From assembly GCA_022829145.1 (NCBI GenBank), contig CM040761.1, forward strand, positions 19,561,245 to 19,625,244: 64,000 nt of DNA, written 5' to 3'. This DNA comes from Albula goreensis (lineage: Eukaryota > Chordata > Actinopteri > Albuliformes > Albulidae). The position numbers were made by a program, and so were the translations under genes. This document shows, one piece after another, positions 13,501-27,100 of this stretch (positions are counted from its first letter, which is position 1; each line of letters opens with the position of its first letter). Under the pieces are notes generated by a model that saw only the letters and a list, made by a program, of their open reading frames with translations, had not been told where the DNA came from and did no database searches.

Positions 13501-16500
13501 CGATCTCCTTCTGCACAAAAATTTGGAACTGAGATTGAGCAAACTGGTATGCCAGCTGCACTTCGGCCATCCTGATTATGGGGTTGAGGATCACAGAGAC
13601 ATTGTTGCCGTGGGACACTTCCTGCAGCCTCTTCAGATACCAATCTGTCAGCTCAGAGTATACTCTCTGGAAATGCAAAGGGTCGCTCAGATCAGTGGAG
13701 TTGAGGGTATCCATTGGGAACGTCTCGTTGGCAAGATGAAGCAGGCCCTCCAGCACCTGGATTTCATTTTTGATCTGCTGCCAGGATTCAGGGACAAGGC
13801 TATGTATGTTCTCTTGTATTTTTCCAAGCAGGATAGTCAATGAATTCACAGAGGTGGCTAGCTGGTCTTCTCCAGGATTGAGGTTTGAGGATCCTGTACC
13901 CAGTTGGAGCATATTGGCAATGGCAGAGGTCAAGCGTGTGTCCCTAAGCCAGGTCTGAATGAGGTTAAGATACTTCACCACCTGTGCTTCAATCCCGTTC
14001 ATGAAACTGACATCTGGAGCCATGTGTGACTGGTTCATAGCTTCATAGTAGCCCATCTGCAGCTCAATGTTCTCCTTCAACAGCTGTAGCTCAGCTTGAA
14101 TGATACCGATGGCATAGTGACCAATTTTACTAAGGTCAGTCCCATTCAAGGGGAGCTGTACTGACTGGATCAGCTCTTCTGTTTCCTGCTGCACAAAAAC
14201 TTGGAACTGTGTCTGAGCTATCTGGTATGCCAGCTGCATTTCAGCCATCCTTACCATGGGGTAGAGGAGCAGAGAGACACTGTTGCCATGGGAGACATTC
14301 TGTAGTCTCCTCAGGAGCCACTCCATCACCTCCATCTGTAGGTGGAAAGAGTCATTCATGTTGGTGGAATTGTGGTCATTAAAAGGGAAGGTCTCATTAG
14401 CGAGATAAAGTAGGCCCTCCAACATTTGGACTTCATTTTTGATCTGTGGCCAGGATCCGGGGAGAAGGTCACGCAGATTCACTTGGATGTTTTCAAGAAG
14501 GATGGTTAATGCCTTAATAGAGGTGGCCAACTGGTCCTCTCCAGGACTGGATATCAGAGCTCCCAGCTGCCCTTTCCCTACTGCCTCTGAAGCCCAGAAC
14601 TGGATCAAGTAATGCAGGGCCATGTACACATTTTTGGTTTCCTGGGGCATACTCAGTCCTTGAAGAAATCCTGTTGTCCTCATTATGAGCTCCAATGCAC
14701 AGTTGGCCTCGGTTGGGTTTGGGAGCTGTGCATGTAATGACACATTCTTTGGCTGGATTTGGAAGCACTGCTGGACATCCACAATGCCCATGAGGTCTGC
14801 CAGCAGTGCAGATGCATTAGTGGACCCAACTACCCTGGCAATCATGTCCAGCTCACCAAGAGTGAGGTTGGAGGCCCGCAGGGACCTCTGCAGGGAGTCC
14901 AGGCTGATGTCAGGGGTGGAGAAAATTTGCTGGAGGAAGTGGAGGGTTTTGGTGGCAGTCTTTTGTGTGGACTCTAGTGGGAGAGATTCATTGGCTTGGT
15001 TTGTCCACAGCAGCATCAAGGACAAAAGATCCACTGTAACAGAGAGGGGTAAATCTCCCTGACCCGAGAGCTGGGGGTTATAGCCTGGGATCAGTTCTAT
15101 GGAGACAGTTCCATTGACTGTCTGCAGCAGAGCTTGTGAGGCCTGGGTCAGGATCTGGAAGGCGTGTGAGACTTCAGCTTGGCAGGCAAGCCCAGCTTCA
15201 ACACAACTGGAGAGTCGTCCAATCAGGATATGGGTCTGGTTGATCAGTTCCTCGTAGCGGGGGTGTAGCTCTGGAGGGAGGAAGCCACCTAGGTGCCTCA
15301 GGATGGTTTCCAAAACTGCAGGATCACCTGTTGCACTCAGCTTTTGGAGGAGCTGGATGATGTCCATCGCAACTGGACGAAGGTTAATCATCTGTGCCTG
15401 GGAGACTCCGTTGGGCCCAAGGATCTGTGTGTAGCTTTCCAACTGCAGAGCTGAGATCAGGAAGTCCTGAAGCTGGTGCAGGTAGCCCAAGATCACTACT
15501 GTTGGGTCACCTTGTGCCTCGATCACCTGTTTTAACACCTGCATGGCCTGCAGGACCACCTCAGACACACCCCTTGCACTCTGGTTAGTCAGTGGATGAA
15601 GAACCTCCCGCAGGTATTCCAGGTCAGCAGAATTCAGGGAAGCAGTATAGGTGAGCAAGAGGTCGGCCATACCGAGGGACAGGGGGAGGGACAGTCGACC
15701 TTCCCCAGACAGCCACCTGAAGACAAGGGCTTCAAGTTCTGACAAAGATGGATCCGTCTGGTTCTCAGGCAAGCCTAAGCTGGTCAGAAGGTGCTGGTTG
15801 TTCTGGGCAGCCTGAATTATGGCAGTAATTATGTCAGAGTCATTCAGGCTACCCGTCCACAAGGCCTCCAGGGGCCCCAGGCCCAAGACCTGAAGTGACT
15901 CACTAAGGATGGACAACGAGAGCTTGCTGTCAAAGTGATCCAGGGGTAAGATATTATTGAATACTTGAATATCTTTATTCAGGAGCTGGATGAGATTCTT
16001 CAAGAGATTCTGGATGGATCCATCTCCAGGTAGCAGCTCAGGATCGCTGAGGAGGTTCAGTGCCGTGGACATGGAAAGCTGTCCATATACACCTTGAAGA
16101 AAAGCCAGTGAGCCCTGGACAAACCTGAGGAATAGAAAATAACTTATAACAGCACTGTCCACACAGCAGTAAAAATCTGTTCCAAGCAAAAATTATTTTA
16201 AAATATTTCAAATGAGTATTTAAGTAGAACTTCTTGTGTTAAAAATGCAACTGTGGTTTGACATACCAGTATGTTCCACACAAATCCATGAGAAGTATTT
16301 CAAAGTCTTTAATCTGTCATTTACCTCACCAGTCCAGTTGGCTTAACTGAGAGCTCCTCCATCAGAGATACGGCCAGTGGGACGAATTTCTCCCATGTGA
16401 AACCAGTGTGGCAGAGGGGGACCATGGTTTTTGGGTCAACAGCACCTACAAAAAACACAGGGCCATAGCATAGTATTATCAAAGAGGAAAGAGCATGGAA

Positions 16501-19500
16501 ACAAATTTTGTATATTATAATAATATATAATAACAGTACATTATTATTATTATTATTATTAGTAGTAGTAGTAGTAGTAGAAATAGTATTAGTATTTAAG
16601 TTCTCTGTACAACTATTCCACTCAACATTCAGTTGATCTCATACAGTACTTGCTCCTGAAGGCACACATTTATTCTAGTTCTGATTTCTTGAACAAGTAC
16701 TTCTGTGTTTGGACATGAGAATATGTATGCATGTGTTAGTATTTGCAAATGTATGGACCATTTGTGGGTGTGTGTGCATGTTTGTGTGTGCCCGCATTTC
16801 TGTGAGTGTATGTGCACGTTTGGGCGAGACTCACAGTTTGGAGGTGCTGTGACATTCGGCTGGAAAGTCATTATCCAGTAAGCAATGTGAAAGTATGTCT
16901 CCATGCCAAGCCAAGAGGAATCCTTCTCCTGCTTCAATCCCTCAGTCACTAAAGCCTCCACGCCCCTGAGAAGACAACACAATGAATAAATTCCTCATTC
17001 AAGGATACCTAAACTTGAGTAATTTTTTATGATTCTTTATCAGGTGCCTTAAATATAAAAATGCTGATAATTACCATTTTTACCCTGCAAAGAGTAGCCA
17101 TAAATATTATTTCTGTGCAACACCCCCTTATTCCATATTTATTCAATATGTATTCAGTAAAATCACAGTAATAATATATTGACAATTGAAAAATTAAATC
17201 ACAAACTGAACATTTGTTACTTCTACCAGCATTCTTGCCCAATTTGTCTCAGAAGTAATATATGCCCATTTTTTCAGAGCAGTTTTACTCAGTGTTTTAG
17301 CTTTTGTTTTGAGGGAGGGAGACTTACTGATAAACACCCGAACCATGACATGTAAAAACTGGGTGTGTATTCAAAGCATACACCACAAGCTAAAAATGGT
17401 GCAAGAACAAAATAGTTCCAGCTTCTTAGCTGAAATTCCCACTGCCTTATGTGTGCAGTCACCTATGTGAAGGATTCAGTAATTATATATGAGGTAAGTA
17501 CTCAGTAATATGTTTATACACCTGAAGTTATACTTACCTTTATCCTATCTGCTGAGTTATCACTATTAGTGTCAGTATAATCCTAGCCACCTTATTATTA
17601 AAAATAGCTAAAAAAAAACTATTTAAACATTATTAAAACCAGGCTTGAATCATGTGACACTTTCAACAGTCAAACACTTTAAGTGGTAAAGGCAAAATCA
17701 TTTGCCATGTTAACAAGAAAGAATTCTCACAAGACAGATGCAATTTATTTTCAAAAAAATGCCCCACTGGCTACACTGACCTTTCTATGAGAATTTTCAA
17801 CAAGTCCACTGTGTTGTTGTCAGGGTGGGGCATCCAGGCTGCCCAGTAGTCCTCATCCAATTCATCAAAGAACACTTCAAAGAAGTTGCCGAATTGCATG
17901 AGGGCTTCTACCAGTTTGTACCAATTAGAAAGGAGCATGGGAGCAGTGACGCTGAAAATCTCAGTGCCCTCGACTATGCCCACAAGTTCTGCACCCTGTA
18001 AAACAGTGGACAGAAAAAACAATGAGTTGGCATTCAAGCAAACAATACCACACCTAAATATTTCAGAATCTGTCATGATCTATGGATTTCCACCTGATCT
18101 TTAAAACAGTAACAATTCGTCTATTCAGTCCAACCTCATGTTTTCATCTATATATTTATGAAGCCATCAACAGCTCCAAAGGTGTTGAGAGATCTTGAAT
18201 CATGAATTTAGAAGCAGGTGCAATATCAACTAGAAGTAAAAGTGTATTGTGTAGGGGATGAGATGGTGAATGTCAGACCCATGCAGTACAGAATACATAA
18301 ATGCTTGTGTTTGCTATAAAAGTGCGAAAAAAATCCCCGACAAGACGCCGTGTTTGAAAACATTCTTGAGATAAACCCCGATCAGGGCAAAAGGTATCAC
18401 AATGCCTGTGTCACAGATCAACAGTGAAACCAATGTTTACCCAAAACACATGTGCCAACCTTCATGTGCTGGCCCTTGTCCTGTGACGGCCAAAGACAAT
18501 GATAGTGTGCCTACGCAAATGACTCAGGGCTGCTTTGAGCTGATCCCATCACAAGGCTCGGATTGCAGGAATGCTGTTGGGCCAGCTCTTCCGGAATGAA
18601 CAATGCAGCGTGTCGCACTTACCTTGGAGACCACGGGTGCCCACTGGGCCAACACCACGCTATCTAAGAGGGACATGTTCGAGCAGAGGACTGCCTCCAG
18701 AAGCTGAGGGGGGACAGAGGTCAGGTCGGAGAGCCAGGCCCAGGTGCTGAGCAGGTCTTTGCACTCCATTGAATGAGAGAACAGCATCTTTGGGAAGAGA
18801 GATAATACAAACATATACCCTTGGTTTGAACATGTGTGGCAGGGTGGTAAAGTCTTCACTGAACTTATCTGTGAACCAGATTGGTATCTAATGAGGAGTG
18901 CCATTCAAACAGTTCATTGTTTTTTTTTTTTTTTTGTGGTTTGAATTTTCGTTGTTATATAGTTGTCACATCAATGCAGGCACAATCTTCGAGCCACATT
19001 TGTCATTTTTTATTCCATCAGTTTTCATCCACTCATAACATGCCATGTTATCACACTACTGCCACAACTTTATAGCAGCTAACGCAGTGTAACATTCAGT
19101 GAAAGGTATACTTGTTATTTGTGTGTCAATAAACAGCAAGAATGGAGTTCTCCTTCATTTCATTTCATTCTCCTACAAGTCGCACTTCAGCAATAGATTA
19201 TCCATCAGGATGCATGAAGACGTCATGCATTTCCCTAGGGTCCACAGATATGAGACCAGAATAACACTTACCTCCAGGGTGCTCTCCATGGCTCTGCCGA
19301 CCCAAACGTTGGCCACAGTCTCGTTACGCATCAGAGACATGAAGAGCTTCTGGATGCGATGCGCCTGAGTCAGAACCTCTTCCATTTGCCCTGGATGTGA
19401 AGGATGAACACAGGGAGACAGGGAGACGCGATCAGACAGGTGTAAGGGACACATTCCTACTCCCTTTTCAGTGCCATACTTAAATCTCTGCTGGGGTGAA

Positions 19501-21133
19501 TGAGAGAAGGGATGTTTAGCTCCAGAGTCTTAATCTTTAGTCTGAATAGGGAGTATTACTCTGGGCATTGAGTCCAACTTCCATTGACATGGGATATAAC
19601 CATGTATAATATCCAGGCAAATTAATGGGTAAGATGTCTGAAAGTTGAACCTTAATTTAATATTATTCATGAATTAACATTTTTTTGCTAATCTGCTAAC
19701 CCACAAACTTCAGAAGCTTCATGAATTGTCTATATTTTTAACACATCAAGACAACTGTGGACAGGGATGTTGATGGTTTTCACCCAGTGGAAATGGTATG
19801 ATGTTGTTAGCCAGCGCTGTACTGCAGCCCCCAGGAGATGCAGGAGCCTCTTGTGACCACATTACTCAGACATACCCTGCTGTGTTTCCAGGGCTTTTGT
19901 GACCAGCTCCATGGAGGTGTAGCCAACCATAAGGCCACGCATGACATAGTCCCCACCAGGAAGTCCCCGAAGCAGATCCAGTGCCACTGTGCCCAAGTCC
20001 AGGAACCTGTGGACACAAGCCCAGTACCATTAGGGTGACAGCCTGCATCCTAGCAATGATTCTAATTAGCGCAACTCTTCAGCCAGGCAGTTGAGCTAAT
20101 GAGTGAGCCTGATTAGTGAAATCACCTGTTTAATGCACATGTAAAACTAATACAAGGTAGGATTTTTACTTCCTGAAGCCAGAGGTTTTCACCTTTGCAT
20201 GTGAAATCTAGCACTTGTTTACAAGATGTAATAACTTGTTTAGAAAATGGAATACCCCAATTTTGAGATGCCAGTGTTTGTGTAACAGGGAAGACACTCA
20301 AGTGCATGTAGTCCCAGAAGCAGCATATATTTACAAGCCCATTGCGCTTACAGAGGATGTCAGTGAGATCGGTGGAAGCTTACAGTTGATCCTGCGGGCT
20401 CAGGGGCTGCGCGCCGCTGTTGCGCAGGGAGGCAGGAGGTCTACCAAAAAGGCCCTGGTTCTCAGGGCTGTAGGTCCTCAGAAGGTTCTCCACTGTTCGA
20501 GTGAGGATGGCCACATCAGAAGAGGCCACATGCTGGCTCCAGAGCTGAACCATCTGCGGAGGTGTTTTAACAGGGTAGAGTGAATCAGTTCACAAGCAGT
20601 GAGCGGGAACTTCATACACAACATGTCAATAAAGTCATGTGGTTTGTCATCTAAAATGTTTGCTGCCCATTAAAGTTATCTTCTTTGGATGCAAGTTTCG
20701 ACAGTGCCAATCCAACCATGATGGAAACGTGCAGTTTGATAATAACTGTAAATAAGAATCGCAGCATAGTTCAATTATGCGCTTTTTGCTAGGTCTGTTG
20801 CTGATACACAGAGTGCTATCATAGGAAACTTTTTACATGGAGCAAAAAGAAACAAAGGGGTGTTGGACTGATCTGTAATTGGTGCTGGTATTTTCTCATC
20901 GTTAACAGTGGAGCTAATTACACTTGAGGTCTTATGACTGTCCCCATGGCAGGAAAAAAGGTAAGCACACATAGAGCTGCTGTTTTACCAGAACTACAGG
21001 TGCATTGTCCTATGGTTGCTTATCAACTGTTTCTATGGCAACGATCCCAAGGCGACCATACTGACAGAGAGGGAAGGGACTGAGAGAGAGGCCTTGGACC
21101 ACAACAAGAGGAGAGAGAACAGGGGTAAGAAAG

Positions 21134-21164
<31 letters not shown>

Positions 21165-24100
21165 AAGAAAGACATTTAACCTGATAATGTATAAAAATGT
21201 AAATGGTTGGATAAACACCTAAAACACCTAAAAAACCACTGTGGGACAAACACAGGACCCACTGGTTGCCTGGTGTGTGGCAATGAGCCTCGGCATGAGG
21301 GACACTATGTGTCCAGATCATGCCCAGGAAAGCATTCCAGGAAGCAGGTTATCTCCTGCCTCATCACACATTATCAGGCATGGAAAACCACAGCCTCAGC
21401 AGCGCTCCAATGTGATCTGACTGATTAGCCCTGGTGCAGCGCAGGGATAGAGAGCTGTCAAATTGCTCTCAAAATCTCTGAGCTCTCCCAAACTGTGGAG
21501 GAGGTAACAATGAATGAGGCTTGTAAATACAACTGGGCATATGGGAGACAAAAGGGGAAGAGTGAGTTTAAAAAAAAAAGCCAAGCAAACACACAAAGTT
21601 CATCTGAATTGGAAATTGGATTTTAGAGGTGAGGAATGAGACATCACAGTAAATGAGAAAGTGTAGAAAGGAGAAAAAAGATTGAATTGATTGAAGTCCA
21701 GTTTCAGACCTCCTTTGGAACAGAACTCATCTGTGCTACTTCCTTCCCGTATTGGATTTGTTCCCCACTGATGTTAAATTAATTGTCTGCTCTTGGCCTG
21801 CTGTCTGCTGGCCCGCTGATACCGACCCACTCTATCTTGGGATCAATACCTGCAGCATCACTCGGTCTTGCCTGATCAATCCGAACACCCTGTGCAGTCT
21901 CTCCCCACCACAGGAGTGGGCAACATCACACACATAGTAGTGGAAAGAAGGGTAGTCCATCAGAACTGTGGCCTGCAGGGAGATGTAGTCATATTAGAAT
22001 TAACAATGCTGTCCTGAAGTGATACCAAGTATAAGGGGGGTGGGCAAAAATGAATGGGGAAAGATACACTGCAATCAAGAGCATGATTAGGTGTAAACAA
22101 AAACAGAGAAAAAAGAGAGTATATTGTTTTGTTACGGAGTTGCAGTGATACATTTCTAGTGTAGTTCACAGTATTCAGAGAGGGCATTTATTGAAGGTTT
22201 CAATAAAATACTTTTAATTAACATGGCAATGATCCCCAAAGATTTCATTTGAGCTCTGAACTCAAAACTTATCAGAATCAGAATTAACAGAGGTTTTCCA
22301 TTGTAAGATAACCCTTGTGTGCTTTGCAATGCTTTTGAGACCAGCAAATGTTAGTATTACCTAGGATTATCTAGTATTTTGTTGATATCTTCCTTATTTC
22401 AAACCATGTGTGAATGGATAAAATGAAATGGCATACCTTGTGCAATGGAACCTTGACCCTGCTGATGACATCAGTCTCAGTGGCAGATAAGTTAAAATGC
22501 GCTGGCATCATGGTGACATCACTTAGCCGAATGTAGACATCTGTGAAAGGTCACATAACGGGGCAGATTCCATATTACACTTCCAACCACATCTTTGGGC
22601 TCAGACAGCTCACAATGAATTTCCGTGCAATGACTAAATTGTCTGAAGGGAGATACAGAACCTCTCCACTTCACTGCACTGCACTTCTCTATCTACCACC
22701 TCATCTTCTCCCTCTTTATGGCTCTTCTCATCAAATTTTCTAAATATCTCTTTCTATCAGAAACAATGTCCTTCTCTCTTGACCATTCTGCATCCCCCCT
22801 CTACAGCTGAAATGATCAGAGAGGTACTACAAACGACAAGCAACACAGAGAGGTAGGAAATAGACAGGAATTGTTAACGGTTATAAACAGAGTCATAAAT
22901 TACCCAAAGTGTTACAATTCCAAAAGAATTTCAGTCACCAGGAAAGCATAGCATATCATATTTTACTGCTTCCAACATCATAAGCAATATGTTATTGGTT
23001 TCACAACACATTGTCTCAAGAAGTAAGGGCTAATCACCACACGAATCAAAGGAGTCCCATGTACAGCTAGTGCTTCACGTCTCACGTATATTTTAATATT
23101 AGGCAATATATGTGATCCTTTTGTGTTTTCAAATGCTTTTGTGGAGCAATCCTGAATATATTTCTTGTATAGGTAAATGAAGGTTGTTTCCTTGGTAACA
23201 GTTGCTGGGGGTGACTGGAGACAGGTGTGTCAGTCATACCTCTGCCTGGCCATTTGCTCATGTAGTTCAGGAAGGTGATGGCTTCATCCAGGGCGGGGTT
23301 CATGATGGTGAGGGGAACATGTGGGAAACTGCTCTGGATGGAGCTCAGAGTCCTACACCCCAAGCAAGAGACAAATAAGCACCTCTACAGTTTCATACAC
23401 GGGGGACACAATGGATTTTAGGTCAGGACCAAAAGACTATTAAAAGCTCATGAATATAGGGTCAGATTACATGTACAGATAAGCTCACACATACTCACAC
23501 AGATAAAGACCAGCACATATAAACACTATCAAATGCATACAGACTTACATAGGGAAAAATAATAATAATAATAGATAAAACAAAAGGCTAACCTTTTAAT
23601 AAATATTAACAAATATATCTTTAAACACACATGCGCATGTACACAAATACACAGACTTTATTTCCCTCTCATGGGTCTCTCAGACAAACCCACCCTGGCC
23701 CCCGCCACTATTTCGCACCTTTTGATGTTGTGCAGTAGAGAGGCTGAATGCTCCAGCACCTCCTCCACACTGGAGGGGAGGAAGAGACGAGGCAGCCCCA
23801 GAACCGCCTCCCACAGCGGGTTCTGTAGCTGCAGCTGATCGTACAGCAGCAGCGTCTCTCCCACACTGTCTAACAGCTCCACTGGGTTGTTCAGCAATAG
23901 CTCGGTCATGACCTGGAAACCAGAGAAACATTTCCACCGCACTCAACATTTTGCAAGTTCAAATTCCAAGATACTGATCTAGTCCAATAAAACGCAAGTC
24001 CTCACTACAAGAAATCTTCTGCATTTCCAAAAGCAGCAATGGTTAAGGACTGAAATCGATATGTTGCATTGCCATCAATTTTCTCAAAAATCAATCCAGG

Positions 24101-27100
24101 ATGTTTGACATTTTAAGGATTAGGAAAATCAGCCACAGGAAAACAGGCATTTGAGAAGTCAAGAGACTTCCAGGGTAAGAAGGCATGTCCATAAATGCAT
24201 CATCAAAGTGGATGTGTCACAACATGTGGACATGGAACAGTGGGGGTGACAGGGAATGTGGTGTAGGCATGGAACTATAGGCTTGTCACAGAGAGTGGGA
24301 AATGACTTGGGGCATGACAGGTAATGAGGACATGTAGTCATGGGCATGATAGGAGGTGTGGGCATGAAACTATGGGACCACAATACTGTACAAGGTCATG
24401 CATTCCTCACCTGGTTAAGAGTTAGGAGGAAGACCTCCAACAGTGTGTCATTAGTTCTGCAGAAGGTGACCAGGCCGTAGGAGAAGGGGTCTATGGGAGA
24501 TTCTACCGTGACATCCAATATGGACAAGGAGACGTTGCACAAAGACCTTTTCAACATGTTCACAGACTCCAGCATGGCATCCAGCACCTCCTATAAGTGA
24601 GAACAGTGTATAACACAAAGCCGTAAGATGAGACAGCAGCCTCACTTGAACAAAATTAGTTAATAAATCTCTACAATTGCTGGGAGGGCATAATTCCAAA
24701 TCCATATTATTGGCACATTGCTGAGGTGTACTGAGACATCTTATCCATCAACTCTGCTCCTTGCTTACATTTCCATTATAAACCATTGGTCCAGATTTGA
24801 CCCTGATAAGACCTTTGCACCAACATCTTTGAGATTACCCAAATTCATCAAAGGGGTCAATTTATGTGAAGAAGGTCAAGGGACATGCTCATTTTCCCAT
24901 GAGGATATCACGAACCGTATCATTAACTAAGGAAGGTTATATGATATTTCAGTGATGATAAAAAAAATGAACTGCTACATGTTGACCCAAATATAAGATA
25001 AGGCTTACAGGAAGAAACGGGAATGAAATCCTTGAACAGATACACCCCTCTATGAATTGGGTTCCCAACTTTGTGTTCAACAATATCCTATGATCTCATC
25101 TCTTCAAAATGTTACTCAACAATAATTTGATGATAATTTAGCTATGCAGATGCAAAGGGGTGAAATAAATATGTAGTAACAGATACATTACATAAAAGTA
25201 AGCAAGGGCATGTGAGCATCGGAAGACAATGAACAATACCCTGCTTAGGAATTCTACCAAGATTAAATGTCCCACAAAGGTGGGACACTGGTTAAAACAA
25301 ACATCTAAAACAAGCGATATTTTCCTCCTATCCTTCATACCAGAACCGTCATTCCACTCTGTTGTTATCTAGTGTTGAACAAAGAAGGCAACTGTTTGAT
25401 CTGTTTTGGCACAGAACAACAATGCATGTCAACGTCAATGGCTCTGTTCATGTGAACTCTTGCACAGTAAAAACCACTTTAATGAGCAAACATGTGCATG
25501 ATATTACCTTCATACATAACAAAAAAGGGGTACATTACCAGAGTTAATATGTCTACACTCAAATTTATTGCTCAGCATCTGTTTAATCCTGTGCATTACC
25601 ATATTCAAGTTTTGTTTGTATTTTAACTATTGTAACTATTTTAACTCATTCCCTGTTATTTGCCAGGTTGCAACCATAAATGAGAACTCCTTTAGTGAGT
25701 TTAGTGAGATGGACTGGGCTGTGCAGTTACTCTGGGGGGCTGAGGGAGTTCCCTCGTTAATGATATTTTCCTGGCTTGCCCACCTGGTTTTCTAGAAAGG
25801 TGGTGTTCAGGGACTCTATGATGACAGTCTTGTTAGGTATTCCTTCATGGCTGGAATCTTAAGAGAAACAAACAGAGCACATTTTAATCTACATTATGCG
25901 TAATAAAGTAATAATCTGTCATATCTGTAATAAATGTTAACATGAATATTATAACTTAATGTCAAGTTAAATTAGCCTTTTATAAAATGTGTCAATGTAT
26001 AATAACAGCAGTTGTAACAAACACCAAAGTCCAAATTTGTTGTTTGTTACAACTGCTGTTCCTATACATTTCTGTATATTATACATTTTGTTTTCCAAAG
26101 AGCCATACTTAGCATTCTATGCCAAATGTAAACCATGTCGGACTGGTCAGGGTTTTCCGCCAGCAGGGCAGCGTGGACTGTACTGGCCTTCTGGATGTCC
26201 GCAAAAGTGTGTTCAGAGAATGGCAGCAGGGACAGTCTGCGGTGAAGAGCGAAATGAATGGCAGGTGACACAGAAGCCAGAACACCATTGCTGCTGGGCC
26301 CCTGAGCCTATTCAACTGTTAGTCACCTTGGATAAAAGCATCTGACTGCATTGAATGACTGCAATGAAACAGTTCATTGTACAGCACTTACCTGCTTCAG
26401 TTTCCATATGTATCGGGCTAGAACAACCATTATATATTCCTGAGACTTTTCAGTCATAGTGCAAGGCTATATGAAATGCATTCAGAAAAACACATGACAA
26501 AAGCTTGTTCTAGTTTGATGTAATACAATAATGGTACATTTTCCTCTTTCATTTACTGAAATGATGTCAGACATTGCACTACAAGATTTGTCACTACTGG
26601 ATATAGTAATCTGGACACAGGGAATCTGGAAATCTGAATTGGGCATAAACCCTTAAACACCATTCTAACTATGCCTTACTAATTTAAACACTTATGTAAA
26701 ACTGTAAGCATTTAAATAAGGCAATATGACACACTTAACAAAAAAGTAAACAAATTATAATCATAAATGACAAAAGAAGTATGTCTTGGCACAACTGCTA
26801 AATGCTTTTGCTATTACTAAGAAGGAAAATAAACAAATTGGATATTGAAAGTTTTGGTGTACAAACCAATTTTATGAGGCCAACAACTGGCTATCCAGCA
26901 ATGGTAGAGGACACAATTAAAAAGACAGGTCAAATGAATGAATGATATCAAACCACCGCTTTGGTCAAGTGTACCACCCAAACATGTGACCTTTAAACTA
27001 ATGTTGATAAAGTGTGACACATCCTCCTGTTTGACTCTAAAGTATGTAACTAAAATAAGCATGAGCCAGTTAAGTCACATAACCAACATTTTTTACAATA

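Noticed and set aside
21010-21321. Open frames across the GA run
   Set aside because: Repeat artefact within abca12 intron 9, with no similarity.
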